The notes: generated by a model not told the origin, from the sequence alone. A stretch of DNA of 64,000 nt from Halorubrum sp. BOL3-1 (GCF_004114375.1 NZ_CP034692.1:3162001-3226000), one strand, 5' to 3'; numbered from the stretch's first letter, positions 26,681 through 36,368 are shown. Program-made: numbers and translations.

Positions 26681-27544
26681 TTACTCGACGCTCCCGCTCC
26701 GGACACGCTCGACGGCGGCGTCGATCCGGCGGCCGTACGCCAGCGTCACGGCCGAGACGACGGCGCCGAAGAGCGTCCAGCCGACCAGCGAGGCGACCGC
26801 GCGGCCCGTAGAGACGAACCCGCCCTCCGGCGCGAAGGCGACGCCGATCACGTGTTCGAAGACGAGCCCGCGGAACGCCCCGTTCGGCGTCAACGCGATC
26901 GATCCCGGGATCGTCGCCGGCGAGGCTCCGGCGCCGAGCGAGCGGAGCAGGAGGAGGTCGCCGCCGAGCACGCCAGCGACCAACGCGAGGACGCCGAGCG
27001 CGATCGCGCTCCGTCGGCTCGCGGCGAGCGCCGAGACGGCCGCCGCGATCGACACGTACGCCGCCCCGAAGCAGAGGACGAACGCGAGGAACCGGAGGTA
27101 TAAAACCGGCGAGTCGATCCCGGCGTGGGTCGCGAAGATCCCCGTGTCCGGCGCGGCGGTCAGCCAGACCCAGACACCGACCAGCGCGTAGGGGACGCCC
27201 ACGACGCCGACGAGGGCGACCGTTCGCGCCAGCAACACGCCGGCGACGTACTCGCCGACTCGGACCGGATACGTCCGGATCACCGTGAGCTCCCCGCTCG
27301 CGCCGTCGGCGAGCAGTGCGCGGTAGCCCAACACCACCGCGGCGAGCGGAACGAGCGCTTCCGTCGGGAGCAGCAGGTCGACGACCGCCGGCACGAACCC
27401 CGTCGCACCCCCGCCGCCCGCAGCGAGGAGCCCGCCGACGGCGACGAGCAGCCCGACCGCTAGCACGCCGTAGCCCGGGGTCCGAACCACTGTGGCGAGC
27501 TCGCGCCGGAACACGGTCCCGACGCCGGTGAGCGGAGCGCTCAT
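26681..27544 (-). CDS. nosY: NosY-like ABC permease
   Basis: The 287-residue protein has six hydrophobic helices and the short soluble loop ELTVIRTYPVRVGEYVAG, typical of NosY/ABC-2 permeases. Its start overlaps the nosF stop (ATGA). With NosF and NosD it would form the transporter complex that supplies a sulfur species or energises copper-sulfur cluster (CuZ) assembly in nitrous oxide reductase. Confidence 0.85.
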   Translation of the reverse strand: MSAPLTGVGTVFRRELATVVRTPGYGVLAVGLLVAVGGLLAAGGGGATGFVPAVVDLLLPTEALVPLAAVVLGYRALLADGASGELTVIRTYPVRVGEYVAGVLLARTVALVGVVGVPYALVGVWVWLTAAPDTGIFATHAGIDSPVLYLRFLAFVLCFGAAYVSIAAAVSALAASRRSAIALGVLALVAGVLGGDLLLLRSLGAGASPATIPGSIALTPNGAFRGLVFEHVIGVAFAPEGGFVSTGRAVASLVGWTLFGAVVSAVTLAYGRRIDAAVERVRSGSVE

Positions 27545-28356
27545 CGGTCCGACACCCCCGTGACGTGGACCGCCGGCTCCGCGTCGTTGTCGTCGCTCTC
27601 GCCCGCATCGTCACCCTCTCCGTCGCCCTCCTCCTCATCGGGCCTCTCGCCTTCGTCTCCTGCCGGCGCGCCCATGTCCCCTGCCACGACACGGTACAGC
27701 TCTCTCGCGTCAGCGGCATCGTGCTCCTCGAGCAACCGGTCGAGCGGTCCCGCAGCGGCGACCTCCCCGCGACGGAGGACCACGACGCGGTCGGCATGGT
27801 CGTCGACGAGGTCAAGCGCGTGCGAGGAGACGACGACCGCGGTGTCGCTGTCGGCCCAGTCGGCCGCCGCGCGGAACGCGCGCTCACGCATCCCCGGATC
27901 GAGGCCGCTCGCGGGCTCGTCGAGAACGACGAGTGAGGGGTTGCCGAGGACCGCCTGCGCGATGCCGAGGAGACGACGCATCCCGCCCGAGAGCGCCTCG
28001 ACGCGCCGGTCTCCCGCGTCGCCGAGCCCGACCCGGTCGAGCGCCGCGTCCGGGTCGTCGCCGACGAGCCGCGCGTAGAACGCGAGCGTCTCGCGGGCCG
28101 TGAACCCCTCGCGGAACGGTACCCGCTGCGGGAGGTACCCGATCGGCTTCGGCCCGGTCGCGCCGAGGTGGCGCACATCGCCCGCCGTCGGCGCCGTCGC
28201 GCCGACGAGCACTTCGAGGAGGGTCGACTTCCCGGACCCGTTCGGGCCGACCACGGCGGTGAGACCCGGTTCGATCGTAAGCGACACCGATTCGAGCACC
28301 GGTACACCGCCGTACGTTCGGGTGATATCGGAGAGGGACGCGACGGCCTCAGACAT
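27541..28356 (-). CDS. nosF: NosF-like ABC ATPase
   Basis: The 271-residue protein starts at the ATG overlapping the nosD stop. It shows Walker A GPNGSGKST at about residue 40, the signature LSGGM, Walker B LVVLDEPASGLDP and a switch His in VVSSHALDL. The last 50 residues are very acidic low-complexity sequence. In the NosDFY complex it powers maturation of the nitrous oxide reductase copper cluster. Confidence 0.88.
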   Translation of the reverse strand: MSEAVASLSDITRTYGGVPVLESVSLTIEPGLTAVVGPNGSGKSTLLEVLVGATAPTAGDVRHLGATGPKPIGYLPQRVPFREGFTARETLAFYARLVGDDPDAALDRVGLGDAGDRRVEALSGGMRRLLGIAQAVLGNPSLVVLDEPASGLDPGMRERAFRAAADWADSDTAVVVSSHALDLVDDHADRVVVLRRGEVAAAGPLDRLLEEHDAADARELYRVVAGDMGAPAGDEGERPDEEEGDGEGDDAGESDDNDAEPAVHVTGVSDR

Positions 28357-30511
28357 CTCTGACACCTCGAGTCGGGTGAGCCACCGGACCGGCCGCCGGT
28401 GCGGTCGCTCCCGCGGCAGTCGTCGTCCGGTCAGACCGCTGCGCTCTCGACTCGATACCGTCAACCGTCGCGTTCCGATCGTGTGTGTTCATGACTGCGT
28501 CCCCGTCCCCGTTCCCTCCCTCCGCCTCGTCGTCCCCGTTACTGCCGTCGAGTTCGGCGCGCCAGTCGGCGCTGACCGGCCCCGTGTCCGAGTCGAGCGC
28601 AGCGTCGACCCGGTCGGGCGAGTACGGCGTCGCCGCCGGCGCCGGGTCGATGATGCTCCCCGAGCGCGCTCCGGGGACGGTCCCGCGGAGGCGGTCGAGG
28701 AGGGCGACCACCGGTGACTCACGTACGCCGACCGCAGCCACCTCTCGGTGGAGCGCGGCGTCGACCGGGGCGGTCGGCCGGTACGCTCGCTCGCCGGGCT
28801 CGTGGATACCGACGTTCGCCCCCTCCCAGTAGTTTCCGCGGTCACCGTCGGCCCAGACCCGAAGCGCGCCCGCCCCGGCGGCAGCGTGGTCCGCGTTGCC
28901 GACGAAGTCGTTCGCGACGACCCGACTCGACGGGACGACCGTGGTCGCTCGCGCGCCCAGTTCGTTGTTCACGGCCACGTTCCGCTCGTACAGCGACCCG
29001 CGTGCGCTCGTCGAGAAGCCAAGCTCGTTACCGACGAGCGTATTGTACCCGATGTACGTCCGCGTTCCCGACGACTGTATCCCGGCGCTCGAGTTCCGCA
29101 CGTCGTTGCCGACGATCGCGTTACCCGACGGTCGCGTCATCACCGTGACCCCGCCGAACAGCTCGTTTTCGAACGTGTTGTCAGCGATCAGCGCGTCGCC
29201 TGTGTACATGAGATGCGTCCCATACCGGTTGTCCGTGAACACCGAGTTCCGTATGACCGAGCCGTCGGCGCGGTGGAGGTATATCCCGTCGCGACCGCCC
29301 TGGAATTCACTGTCGGTCACTGTCACTCGTGACTGCATCCCCGCGATCCCCATGAATCCATCCTGCCAGCTCTCCGCCCCGTCGACGCGGAGGTCGCGGA
29401 CGACCGCGTGAGAGCCCTCCCGGAGAAGCAGGCCGCTCGCATTTGCCTCGACCGTCATGTCGTCGACGACGAGTCCCGGCGCGTCGATCGCGCGAATCCC
29501 CGCGTCGCCGTGGCCGTACCCGAGCTGGATGTTGGTGTCCCACGGCTCACCCTCGCTCGCACCGTCGCCCCCGCGACTCTCGCGCGCCGCCTCCGGGTCG
29601 CGGGTCTGTCCCCCGCTCCCGTCGACCGAGAGTCCGGTGAGCGCCACGTCCGACGCTCGCACCGTGATCACGGAACCGTTCCCGTCGCCGCTGACCCGCG
29701 CGTTCTCCCCGGCGATCGTGACCGACTCGTTCACCGTCAGCGTCTCCTCGTAGGTCCCCGGCGGAACGACGACGGTCGTGTTCGGCGGCGCGGCTTCGAT
29801 CGCCGCCTCGATCGTCGGGGCGTCCTCTCCGACGACGACCGAGACCGGGCGGTCGGCGCGGCGCTCGGCGGCAGCGATCCGCTCGTCGGCGGCGTCCCAT
29901 CGCTCGGGAGCCATCGAGCGCACCGTCGCCGCCGAGTCGGTGTCGAACGACGCGCTCCGGACCGCCTCCCAGTCGACTACCCGCCCGTCGTGGTCGGCGG
30001 CGAACGCCTCGGCAGCGTCCCGCTCGCGGAACGGGACGACCGTCTCGCCCGCCGGGCTCTGAGCGTCGCTCTCGACGACGTAGAGCGCCTCCGCCGCCGG
30101 CGTCCACTCGCCGAGTCGCTCCGACTCGAACAGGTCGGTCTCGGTCGTCTCCGGTCGGGCGTCGTCGAAGGTCTCGACGTAGACGGCGATCGGATAGCCG
30201 AACTGGCGTTCGGTGCGCCCGTTGTCGAGCGTCGCCGCGAACGACTCGATGCCGTTGTACCCGACGACGTACTGGAGCTGTGAGTAGAAGACCTGCGTCC
30301 GTGGGACCCTCGCCGACCCCGCCATCAGCGCGTCCGTCTCGGAGGAGAGCCCGAGTTCGACCACGTCGTCGTAGGCGACCGGCGAGGGCGCTGCCGCCTC
30401 GGGGTCCGCGGCGAACGCCCCAGCGGTCGCGACGGCGGCGACGAGGAGGAGCGCGACGAGCGCGATCCGAACCGCCCGAGGCGGATCGCTGTAGGGATCG
30501 AACACTATCAC
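28349..30511 (-). CDS. nosD: NosD-like beta-helix protein with an N-terminal NosL-like domain
   Basis: The 720-residue protein has a signal-anchor helix (about 13-35). A NosL-like domain follows at about 60-205 (TQVFYSQLQYVVGYNG, FPYIAVYVE-like segment, DAAEAFAADHDGRVV) and carries no Cys. A right-handed beta-helix of pectate-lyase/NosD type spans about 225-600, with repeats such as GIYLHRADGSVIRNSVFTDN. The tail is acidic. NosD is the extracytoplasmic partner that docks on NosFY. The overlap with nosF (8 bp) and of nosF with nosY (4 bp) shows a tight operon. The fused NosL-like domain is unusual relative to bacterial NosD. Confidence 0.85.
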   Translation of the reverse strand: MIVFDPYSDPPRAVRIALVALLLVAAVATAGAFAADPEAAAPSPVAYDDVVELGLSSETDALMAGSARVPRTQVFYSQLQYVVGYNGIESFAATLDNGRTERQFGYPIAVYVETFDDARPETTETDLFESERLGEWTPAAEALYVVESDAQSPAGETVVPFRERDAAEAFAADHDGRVVDWEAVRSASFDTDSAATVRSMAPERWDAADERIAAAERRADRPVSVVVGEDAPTIEAAIEAAPPNTTVVVPPGTYEETLTVNESVTIAGENARVSGDGNGSVITVRASDVALTGLSVDGSGGQTRDPEAARESRGGDGASEGEPWDTNIQLGYGHGDAGIRAIDAPGLVVDDMTVEANASGLLLREGSHAVVRDLRVDGAESWQDGFMGIAGMQSRVTVTDSEFQGGRDGIYLHRADGSVIRNSVFTDNRYGTHLMYTGDALIADNTFENELFGGVTVMTRPSGNAIVGNDVRNSSAGIQSSGTRTYIGYNTLVGNELGFSTSARGSLYERNVAVNNELGARATTVVPSSRVVANDFVGNADHAAAGAGALRVWADGDRGNYWEGANVGIHEPGERAYRPTAPVDAALHREVAAVGVRESPVVALLDRLRGTVPGARSGSIIDPAPAATPYSPDRVDAALDSDTGPVSADWRAELDGSNGDDEAEGGNGDGDAVMNTHDRNATVDGIESRAQRSDRTTTAAGATAPAAGPVAHPTRGVRDV

Positions 30512-30616
30512 GGCTACTCTTCGCTCGCGGGGGGTTTAGCCGGTTTGGTTCGTTCCTCGAACAGGCCGTTGAATTGGTCCCGAGGGCCTATGATGGTCGT
30601 CTTGTAACAACAACAT

Positions 30617-31186
30617 ATGACTGAACATCAGCGTTCGTCGGTGTCTCGTCGGAGTCTGCTCGCCGGAGTCGGAGCGGGCCTCGCGCTCGCGACCGCCGGC
30701 TGTACGGGCGACGAGGGCGCGTCAATCACGCCGGTCCCGCTTGACGGCGAGCGCGCGTGCGACGAGTGCGGCATGATCATCGAGGACCATCCCGGCCCAG
30801 TCGGGCAGATCCACTTCGAGGACAACGAGCCTGAGGGCGGCCGACCGGGCCAGTTCTGTAGCAGCACCTGTACGTACACCTACCGGTTCGACGCTGAAGC
30901 CGAAGGGCGGACAACCCTGGCGACGTTTCTCACCGACTACTCGACGGTCGACTACGAGGTGTTCACCGAGGGCTCCGACACGATGTTCTCCTCGCACGTC
31001 AAAAGCGAGGCGTTCGAGCGACTGCCGAACCTCACCGTCGTCGCGCGCAGCGAGGTCATCGGCGCCATGGGGCCCGGGCTGATCCCGTTCAGCGAAAAAG
31101 ACGACTTAGAGTCATTCGTCGAGGAGTACGGCGGTGAGTCTATGCCCGCCGAAGATGTCGAGCGGTCGACGCTGGAAGCGTTGTGA
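30617..31186 (+). CDS. nosL: NosL copper lipoprotein, canonical ligands
   Basis: The 189-residue protein has a Tat motif (SRRSLLAGVG) and lipobox Cys 29. It has the copper motif CDECGM (C48, C51, M53) and FCSSTC (C81, C85), followed by the family core FLTDYSTVDYEVF and MGPGLIPFSEKDD. NosL delivers Cu(I) during nitrous oxide reductase maturation. It is divergently transcribed from nosD across about 105 bp, so the two probably share control sequences. Confidence 0.88.
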   Translation: MTEHQRSSVSRRSLLAGVGAGLALATAGCTGDEGASITPVPLDGERACDECGMIIEDHPGPVGQIHFEDNEPEGGRPGQFCSSTCTYTYRFDAEAEGRTTLATFLTDYSTVDYEVFTEGSDTMFSSHVKSEAFERLPNLTVVARSEVIGAMGPGLIPFSEKDDLESFVEEYGGESMPAEDVERSTLEAL

Positions 31187-31332
31187 GGACCGCTACCGGC
31201 TACGCTGAGATCAGCCCAGCTCCGTGCCTTCATCTATACTGGTCAGCGAGGCGAATACCCCGATCCACCGTGGTCGGGGATGAAGCCGACAACTCGTGAT
31301 ACAAACCGTTAAACGGATATATCGACAATCAG

Positions 31333-32581
31333 CAGACGGCGATAGAATACAGTCACCGCTACCACGCCTACCCGACACAAGAGGTAGCGGCTGATCTGGA
31401 ATACCATCTCGACGTTCATCGCCAACTCTACAACCACGTCCGCTGGGACTACACGAATAGCCCCGAGGACGACAAACCGAGCGAGTACGACCAGAACAAC
31501 AAACTCCCCACGTGGAAACGCAAGTGGCCGGTGTTCGGTGAATTGTACTCGAAAGCCGCACAAGCCACTGTGGCTCGCTTCCACCACAACCTCTCGAGCC
31601 TTCGCAAAAAGAAAGAGGACGGGTACAACGCTGGTCGGCTCAAACGACAATCACCTACCGAGTACCGAAGCGTGACGTACAACCAGTCTGGTTTCGACCT
31701 CGATGAAAAGAGGGGCCACGACAAGTACGCATACGTGCGTTTCAGCGAAATCGGGTGGGTGAAAATCCGGTGTCCTCGTCCGATCCCTGACCACGCCATC
31801 ATCAAAGAGGTCACGATCAAAAAAGAGATGACTGGCGAGTGGTTCGTCTCCTTCGGTCTGGAAACCGATGACGCCCATTTGCCCGAGAAACCCGACGTGG
31901 ACTCGCTAAACACGAGTAACAGCGTTGGGATTGGCCTCGGCATCCAGAACTACATCCACACATCGGATGGCAAGACCGTGGGTTGGCTTGACCTCGAAGA
32001 CGACTACGAGCGTCTTCGCCGCGAGCAACGCAAGCTCTCGCGGAAGCAACACGGATCGAACAACTACGAGCGACAACGCCAGAGGGTCGCCACGATCAAA
32101 CGCCACATTCGTCGGAAGGTGCTAGACTACCGGTACAAGATTACGACGTGGCTCGTCAAGGAGTACGACGCGGTGTTCGTAGAAGACCTAACCATCCAAA
32201 GTATGCTTCAAGGCGACGGGAACGCCCGAAACGAGCAGCATGTAGCGTAGAGACGTTCATCACGCTTCTCGAATACAGAGCCGACCTCTACGGCGCTTAC
32301 GTTGTTCAGGTCGAGGCAAGAGGGACGACGGAGGAGTGCGCGTCGTGTGGTGTAGAGACAGCGAAGCCAATCTGGGTCAGGGAACATTCGTGTCCGGCGT
32401 GTGGGTTCGAGATGAATAGGGATGCGAATGCGGCGATGAACATCTTACAGAGAGGGTTTCTGAACTAGGGCTGGGATGGCCCGAATCAACGCCTGTGGAG
32501 ACTGTGACCGCTACGGACACAACTCAGTTTGAGTCTGTGTCTACAAGTGACGTCATCGAAACAGGAAGCCTGCCCTCGTGA
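31333..32581 (+). pseudogene. TnpB (IS200/IS605-type) nuclease gene, catalytically dead and frameshifted
   Basis: The frame from about 31333 reads YSHRYHAYPTQEVAADLEYH with no start codon in place. The main frame carries SVGIGLGIQNYIHTSDG, where the RuvC-I Asp of related proteins (GIDLG) is Gly. VFVEDL keeps the second acidic residue. Near 32240 the frame shifts, continuing VETFITLLEYRADLYG, a CxxC...CxxC zinc ribbon and MNRDANAAMNIL. A further shift gives TPVETVTATDTTQFESV up to TGA at 32581. A GC-rich hairpin follows at 32592-32614. The element splits the nosL genes. Confidence 0.8.
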
Positions 32582-32591
32582 GAGCAGGATT

Positions 32592-32614
32592 CCCCGCGCC
32601 ACCGTGCGCCGGGG
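32592..32614. repeat. Hairpin at the right end of the IS200/IS605-type element
   Basis: CCCCGCGCC and GCGCCGGGG-type arms lie just after the TnpB reading frame, where such elements carry their right-end hairpin and the 3' end of the guide RNA. The guide function is presumably lost with the nuclease. Confidence 0.5.
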
Positions 32615-32760
32615 TAACATTCAATTTTAATAGAGTAGAATACTGTAGCATCAAATCTACTGCTCAATGGCTCTCAGCTGCTACACCAGTCGCTCGCTAT
32701 CTAAGACATTCGACTACCGCACCAGATGAGCTATTATCCGTTGAAACAGATCATCTATGT

Positions 32761-33399
32761 ATGTCTTCAGACTGCTGGCATCCGAACCGACGAACCGTTA
32801 TCGGAACCGCAGTGTCAGGCGTTGTCCTCGCGTTAGCCGGGTGTGCGGGTGGCTCCGGTGATGGAGACGACACTAGTCAGGATACAGAGAGCGAATCGGA
32901 CGAGGGTGAACCTACTGACGACGACCAACAAACAGCACAGTTGGACTCGCCGACGGAGTTTCCCGATGGTGAGGGGTGTCCCGTCTGTAACATGGTGCCA
33001 TCGGAACACTCCGAGTGGAACGCTCAGTTGGTAGGGACAGACGGGACGAGAGTGTACACCTGTTCATCGGGCTGTATGTTGGCCTACACGGCTGACCCCG
33101 AACACTTCGGTGGTGCCGACGAAGAGATCGAGAACGTCTGGGTCACCGACTACGAGACGGGAGACCTCATCGACGGACAAGAGAGTTACTACGTCCGCGT
33201 CAAAGATTCCAATCACGTCGATGATATTATGAAGAAAAACCCGACGCCGTTCGCCGAGCGTGGCGACGCTGAGGCGTTTATCGACGAACTCAACGATGAG
33301 TTCGACGCCGACTACCAACCTGATGTGGATGTCATCACGTTCGACGAGTTTGATATGGAACTTGCGACGTTCTATCGAGGGGGATCCTTCGAGAACTGA
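32761..33399 (+). CDS. NosL-family copper lipoprotein
   Basis: The 212-residue protein starts at ATG (MSSDCWHPNRRTVIG). It has a Tat-like signal, lipobox Cys 28 and an acidic linker. The metal motif CPVCNM (C73, C76, M78) is followed by TCSSGCMLAY (C101, C105), with WVTDYETGDLID further on. It keeps the ligands that the copy at 17287 lacks. The open frame continues 61 codons upstream into mobile-element sequence, which I exclude. It may serve a copper enzyme other than NosZ. Confidence 0.82.
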   Translation: MSSDCWHPNRRTVIGTAVSGVVLALAGCAGGSGDGDDTSQDTESESDEGEPTDDDQQTAQLDSPTEFPDGEGCPVCNMVPSEHSEWNAQLVGTDGTRVYTCSSGCMLAYTADPEHFGGADEEIENVWVTDYETGDLIDGQESYYVRVKDSNHVDDIMKKNPTPFAERGDAEAFIDELNDEFDADYQPDVDVITFDEFDMELATFYRGGSFEN

Positions 33400-33671
33400 G
33401 GCGGCAATCACGACCACTAATCGAGGAACTTGACAAGAGCGCTCCTAGAACACTAGTACTTTAGCAGAATAAAAACATAAAATAAATAACTAGTATTCTG
33501 TATATATCTTCTGTATCGGTCATTGATGCTCTCGCATCGCTATGGTGGCTGCCGGGCTGTATCCGCTACCTGTCGGCTCACATAATAAAATTGGTGACGC
33601 TACCGAGGAGCTACCTGTTAACTGGGTTTAGATTATCCAAAATAATATTTTTAATTCCAAAACATTCTTTA
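33400..33671. other. A/T-rich intergenic stretch
   Basis: No gene is seen. The sequence is A/T-rich with several TATA-like runs, and a promoter for the ZIP gene follows it. Confidence 0.4.
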
Positions 33672-33680
33672 CTATATATC
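33672..33680 (+). promoter_or_regulatory. TATA-like element of the ZIP transporter gene
   Basis: CTATATATC lies about 24 bp before the ATG at 33700, the spacing of leaderless haloarchaeal transcripts. Confidence 0.5.
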
Positions 33681-33699
33681 GCAAACTCGGATATAAGAG

Positions 33700-34578
33700 A
33701 TGCTACAGGACTTCATATTCGTCTTCGTCGCAGGATTAATGACGGCGTTGGCGACTGGGATGGGAGCAATCCCGTTCTTTTTTATCGAGGAGTTTAGCGA
33801 TCGTTGGAACGTCGCGTTGTGGGGAATTGCCTCGGGGATCATGGTTTCGGCCTCGCTGTTCGGCTTGATCAACGAGGGGTTGGCCTACGCCGCCGGTGGA
33901 CTCCCGACGCTGATGGTCGGCGGCCTGTTGGCCGGGGTCGTCCTCGTCGAGGTCTCCGACCGTGTACTCGACGGGAGCGATGTCGGCGGTCGCTCCGAGG
34001 CGGACGCCGACACAAACGACGCTGATACCGACGAGTCGACCGGGAGTCCGGACGCCCCGATCGACGTCGAGGCCTTCGCGGAGGACGACCCGAAGAAACT
34101 CGTGCTCATCCTCGGTATCCTGACGGTCCACAGCTTCCCCGAAGGGGTCGCCGTCGGCGTTTCCTTCGCGGAACTCGGGTTCGACGGGGGAATCGGAATC
34201 CTCGGGCTGTCGGTGCCGGTGTTGGCCGTCTTCATGACAATCGCCATCTCGATCCACAACGTGCCCGAGGGGACGGCGATCGCCATTCCGATGCGGGCGA
34301 TGGGGCTCTCGAAGTGGCGGATGGTCGGCGCGGCGATTTTTTCGAGTCTCCCCCAGCCGATCGGCGCGGTGATCGCCTTCGCGTTCGTCCGATGGGCCGA
34401 GGCGTTCCTCCCCTTCGGCTTCGGCTTTGCGGCCGGCGCGATGATCTACCTCGTCCTCACCGAGTTCATCCCCGAGGCCCTCGAAACCGGCGTCGACCTC
34501 CCCCGCAGCGGCTACCGCGAACTGTCCGCTGGGATCGGCGCCGGCGTCCTGCTGATGGTTCCGCTACTGTTCGTCTGA
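33700..34578 (+). CDS. ZIP-family divalent metal transporter
   Basis: The 292-residue protein has about eight hydrophobic helices. The two ZIP metal-site motifs are TVHSFPEGVAVGVSF (TM4) and SIHNVPEGTAIAIPM (TM5). An acidic cytoplasmic loop of about 45 residues (SEADADTNDADTDES and onward) lies between TM3 and TM4, as in ZupT-like transporters. It probably imports Zn, Fe or other divalent cations. A TATA element close to the ATG indicates its own promoter. Confidence 0.88.
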   Translation: MLQDFIFVFVAGLMTALATGMGAIPFFFIEEFSDRWNVALWGIASGIMVSASLFGLINEGLAYAAGGLPTLMVGGLLAGVVLVEVSDRVLDGSDVGGRSEADADTNDADTDESTGSPDAPIDVEAFAEDDPKKLVLILGILTVHSFPEGVAVGVSFAELGFDGGIGILGLSVPVLAVFMTIAISIHNVPEGTAIAIPMRAMGLSKWRMVGAAIFSSLPQPIGAVIAFAFVRWAEAFLPFGFGFAAGAMIYLVLTEFIPEALETGVDLPRSGYRELSAGIGAGVLLMVPLLFV

Positions 34579-34645
34579 CGGTCCCGCGGCAGTACGTCCG
34601 AGACGGACGAGTCGTCGAAAGCGAGGAACGATGTCGGCGTGACCC

Positions 34646-34819
34646 ATGACGGAACTGGCTGCCAGAAGCGTGATGCCGCTGCCCGAACTGGGGGTCGGCG
34701 GCGAGATCGATACGGAGAACACGACACCGCCGGCCGATCGCGTCGTGTCGATCTTCACCGGCGATACGAAGGCCGGCTGCGGCGCAATCGGTCTCAAAAC
34801 CCGATTCCGACGGGGTTGA
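34646..34819 (+). CDS. Possible 57-residue protein or gene remnant
   Basis: An ATG-to-TGA frame with haloarchaeal-like codon use encodes MTELAARSVMPLPELGVGG, a middle region ending RVVSIFTGDTKAGCGAIGLK, and a basic tail. It overlaps the 3' end of the convergent enolase-like gene by 26 bp. I do not recognise it. It may be the stump of a longer gene. Confidence 0.25.
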   Translation: MTELAARSVMPLPELGVGGEIDTENTTPPADRVVSIFTGDTKAGCGAIGLKTRFRRG

Positions 34820-35831
34820 CATCAGACCGTAGCGGACTCGCAGGGTACGGCGGGGTCTCTTCTGGATCGTTGAAGACGCTCGGGGCGACATCGTTCGGGG
34901 CATCTGGATAAAAGAGGGCAGCGAGCGTCTGGATCGCCGTCCGACCGCTAGCGAGTTCAAACTGGCCGCCACCGTACAGATCGATCCCCGCCTGCTGGCA
35001 GTACTCGATGGTCTCGAACAGCGACTCCAGCGTTCCGAATCGCGAGGGTTTAACGTTACACCATCCCGGTTTGACCGGCAGCGACCTGAGGCTTTCGACG
35101 CCGTCGATCGGGAAGTCGAAGGAAAGCCGTTCGGTCCGCGACTCGACCAACTGGTTCGTCTCGGAGACGAACGCGGCGTCCTCGACGATCACCGAATCCA
35201 TTCCGAACACGTCGCGGTACAGCTCTGGTTCGACGTCCGGATCGGGGCCCCCGTACCAGTCTTTCAAATCCATAATCTGGACGGCGTCGGTTGCTCCAAG
35301 CGTCGTGAACAGGTCTGCCGGCCACTCCTCGCTGGGATCGAGCTTGAATTCGCGCGTGTCATCGAGGGCGAGCAGTCGCTCGATGCGGTCGGCGGTCGGC
35401 GGCTCGCCCAGACGCGTCGAGACGACGAACCGGACGGGGTCCGGCTCGATCCCGAGGGCCTCGCCGAGCGTCTCCCCTCGCTGTCGAAGCGCAAGGTCGA
35501 GGGCTGCACTCTCGATGGCCCACCGACGGTAGTTACGGTAGTGCTCGTAGGTCGGCGCTTCGGGGGCGAACAGGTCTGCGGTATCGAGGTGAGCCGACAG
35601 TGTTGCGACCGTCCAGTCGCCGGCGAGATCGATCGGCTCCGTCTCCGCGAGCGCATCGTGGTCGGCCGTCTTATAACAAACGTCCTCACCGCGGCCGACG
35701 GCGTCGTCGCCGGCGAGCCGATACTCGGTCGTCGTGCGAGTGAAATCGCTCGTCGTCTCGCTCGTGTATCGTCGTCGATCCACCGAGTCGATCGTAACCG
35801 GCAGATCGGCGACACGGGCGTACAAGCTCAT
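34794..35831 (-). CDS. Enolase-superfamily (mandelate-racemase-like) protein
   Basis: The 345-residue protein shows a capping domain rich in beta strands and a barrel part. FKLDPSEEW, AVQIMDLKDWYGG, DSVIVEDAAFVS and PVKPGWCNVKPSR look like metal- and substrate-site strands of the enolase superfamily. The catalytic Lys/Asp set is only partly recognisable, so the reaction is unknown. It follows a small membrane-protein gene by one base and is probably translated from the same mRNA. Confidence 0.65.
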   Translation of the reverse strand: MSLYARVADLPVTIDSVDRRRYTSETTSDFTRTTTEYRLAGDDAVGRGEDVCYKTADHDALAETEPIDLAGDWTVATLSAHLDTADLFAPEAPTYEHYRNYRRWAIESAALDLALRQRGETLGEALGIEPDPVRFVVSTRLGEPPTADRIERLLALDDTREFKLDPSEEWPADLFTTLGATDAVQIMDLKDWYGGPDPDVEPELYRDVFGMDSVIVEDAAFVSETNQLVESRTERLSFDFPIDGVESLRSLPVKPGWCNVKPSRFGTLESLFETIEYCQQAGIDLYGGGQFELASGRTAIQTLAALFYPDAPNDVAPSVFNDPEETPPYPASPLRSDVNPVGIGF

Positions 35832-35832
35832 C

Positions 35833-36084
35833 TTACGCGGTCTTGTTGACGGTAATTAGTGCGGTCGGAATGATGACCGCAATCGTCACGATCGCCCCGC
35901 TGATGACGGCGAAGGGTGCGACCGCGTTCGCGGGGTACGCGAGCAGGCTGACGGCTGCCCAGTCGATAACAGCTAACATGACCGTATAGGCGGTGGCTGC
36001 AAGCAGTACGACGACGCTGAATGCACCGACGACGACACCGGCGAGCGGTGGCGACGAATCGGCTGTACTCGAATCGGAATTCAT
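35833..36084 (-). CDS. Small two-helix membrane protein
   Basis: The 83-residue product starts at the ATG after A/T-rich leader sequence (MNSDSSTADSSPPLAG). Two long hydrophobic helices span about residues 17-42 and 50-78. Its stop lies one base before the enolase-like start, so the pair is an operon. Function is unknown. Confidence 0.6.
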   Translation of the reverse strand: MNSDSSTADSSPPLAGVVVGAFSVVVLLAATAYTVMLAVIDWAAVSLLAYPANAVAPFAVISGAIVTIAVIIPTALITVNKTA

Positions 36085-36368
36085 CAATATGTTCTCTATC
36101 CTTACGGTGAAAGTACACCTATTTAAATGAATCGAAGCGAACGGAGATTCGATCGCCGTGTGTCGAGTTAGTATTAAATCCAAGAATTGGGGTTCTAACG
36201 GCAGTAAACGGGACGAAACCGCTTTACTGACATCGCTTTGGCAGTCAACCGAACGATACGTGTGATCCATTCATCACTCTATGGAACGTAGTACAGGTGC
36301 GTACTTGAATTGAGATTAGTAGATATAACCTGTGTGAGGTTCTCCTTGACTACTCCGTAGAAAAAGCG
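36085..36368. other. Intergenic stretch
   Basis: No supported gene is seen. The open frame upstream of 36084 has non-haloarchaeal composition and I treat it as leader sequence. Confidence 0.35.

Noticed and set aside
26463-28307. A 614-codon minus-strand frame across nosF and nosY
   Set aside because: It is out of frame with the recognisable NosF and NosY motifs and very Arg/Ser-rich, so it is a shadow frame.
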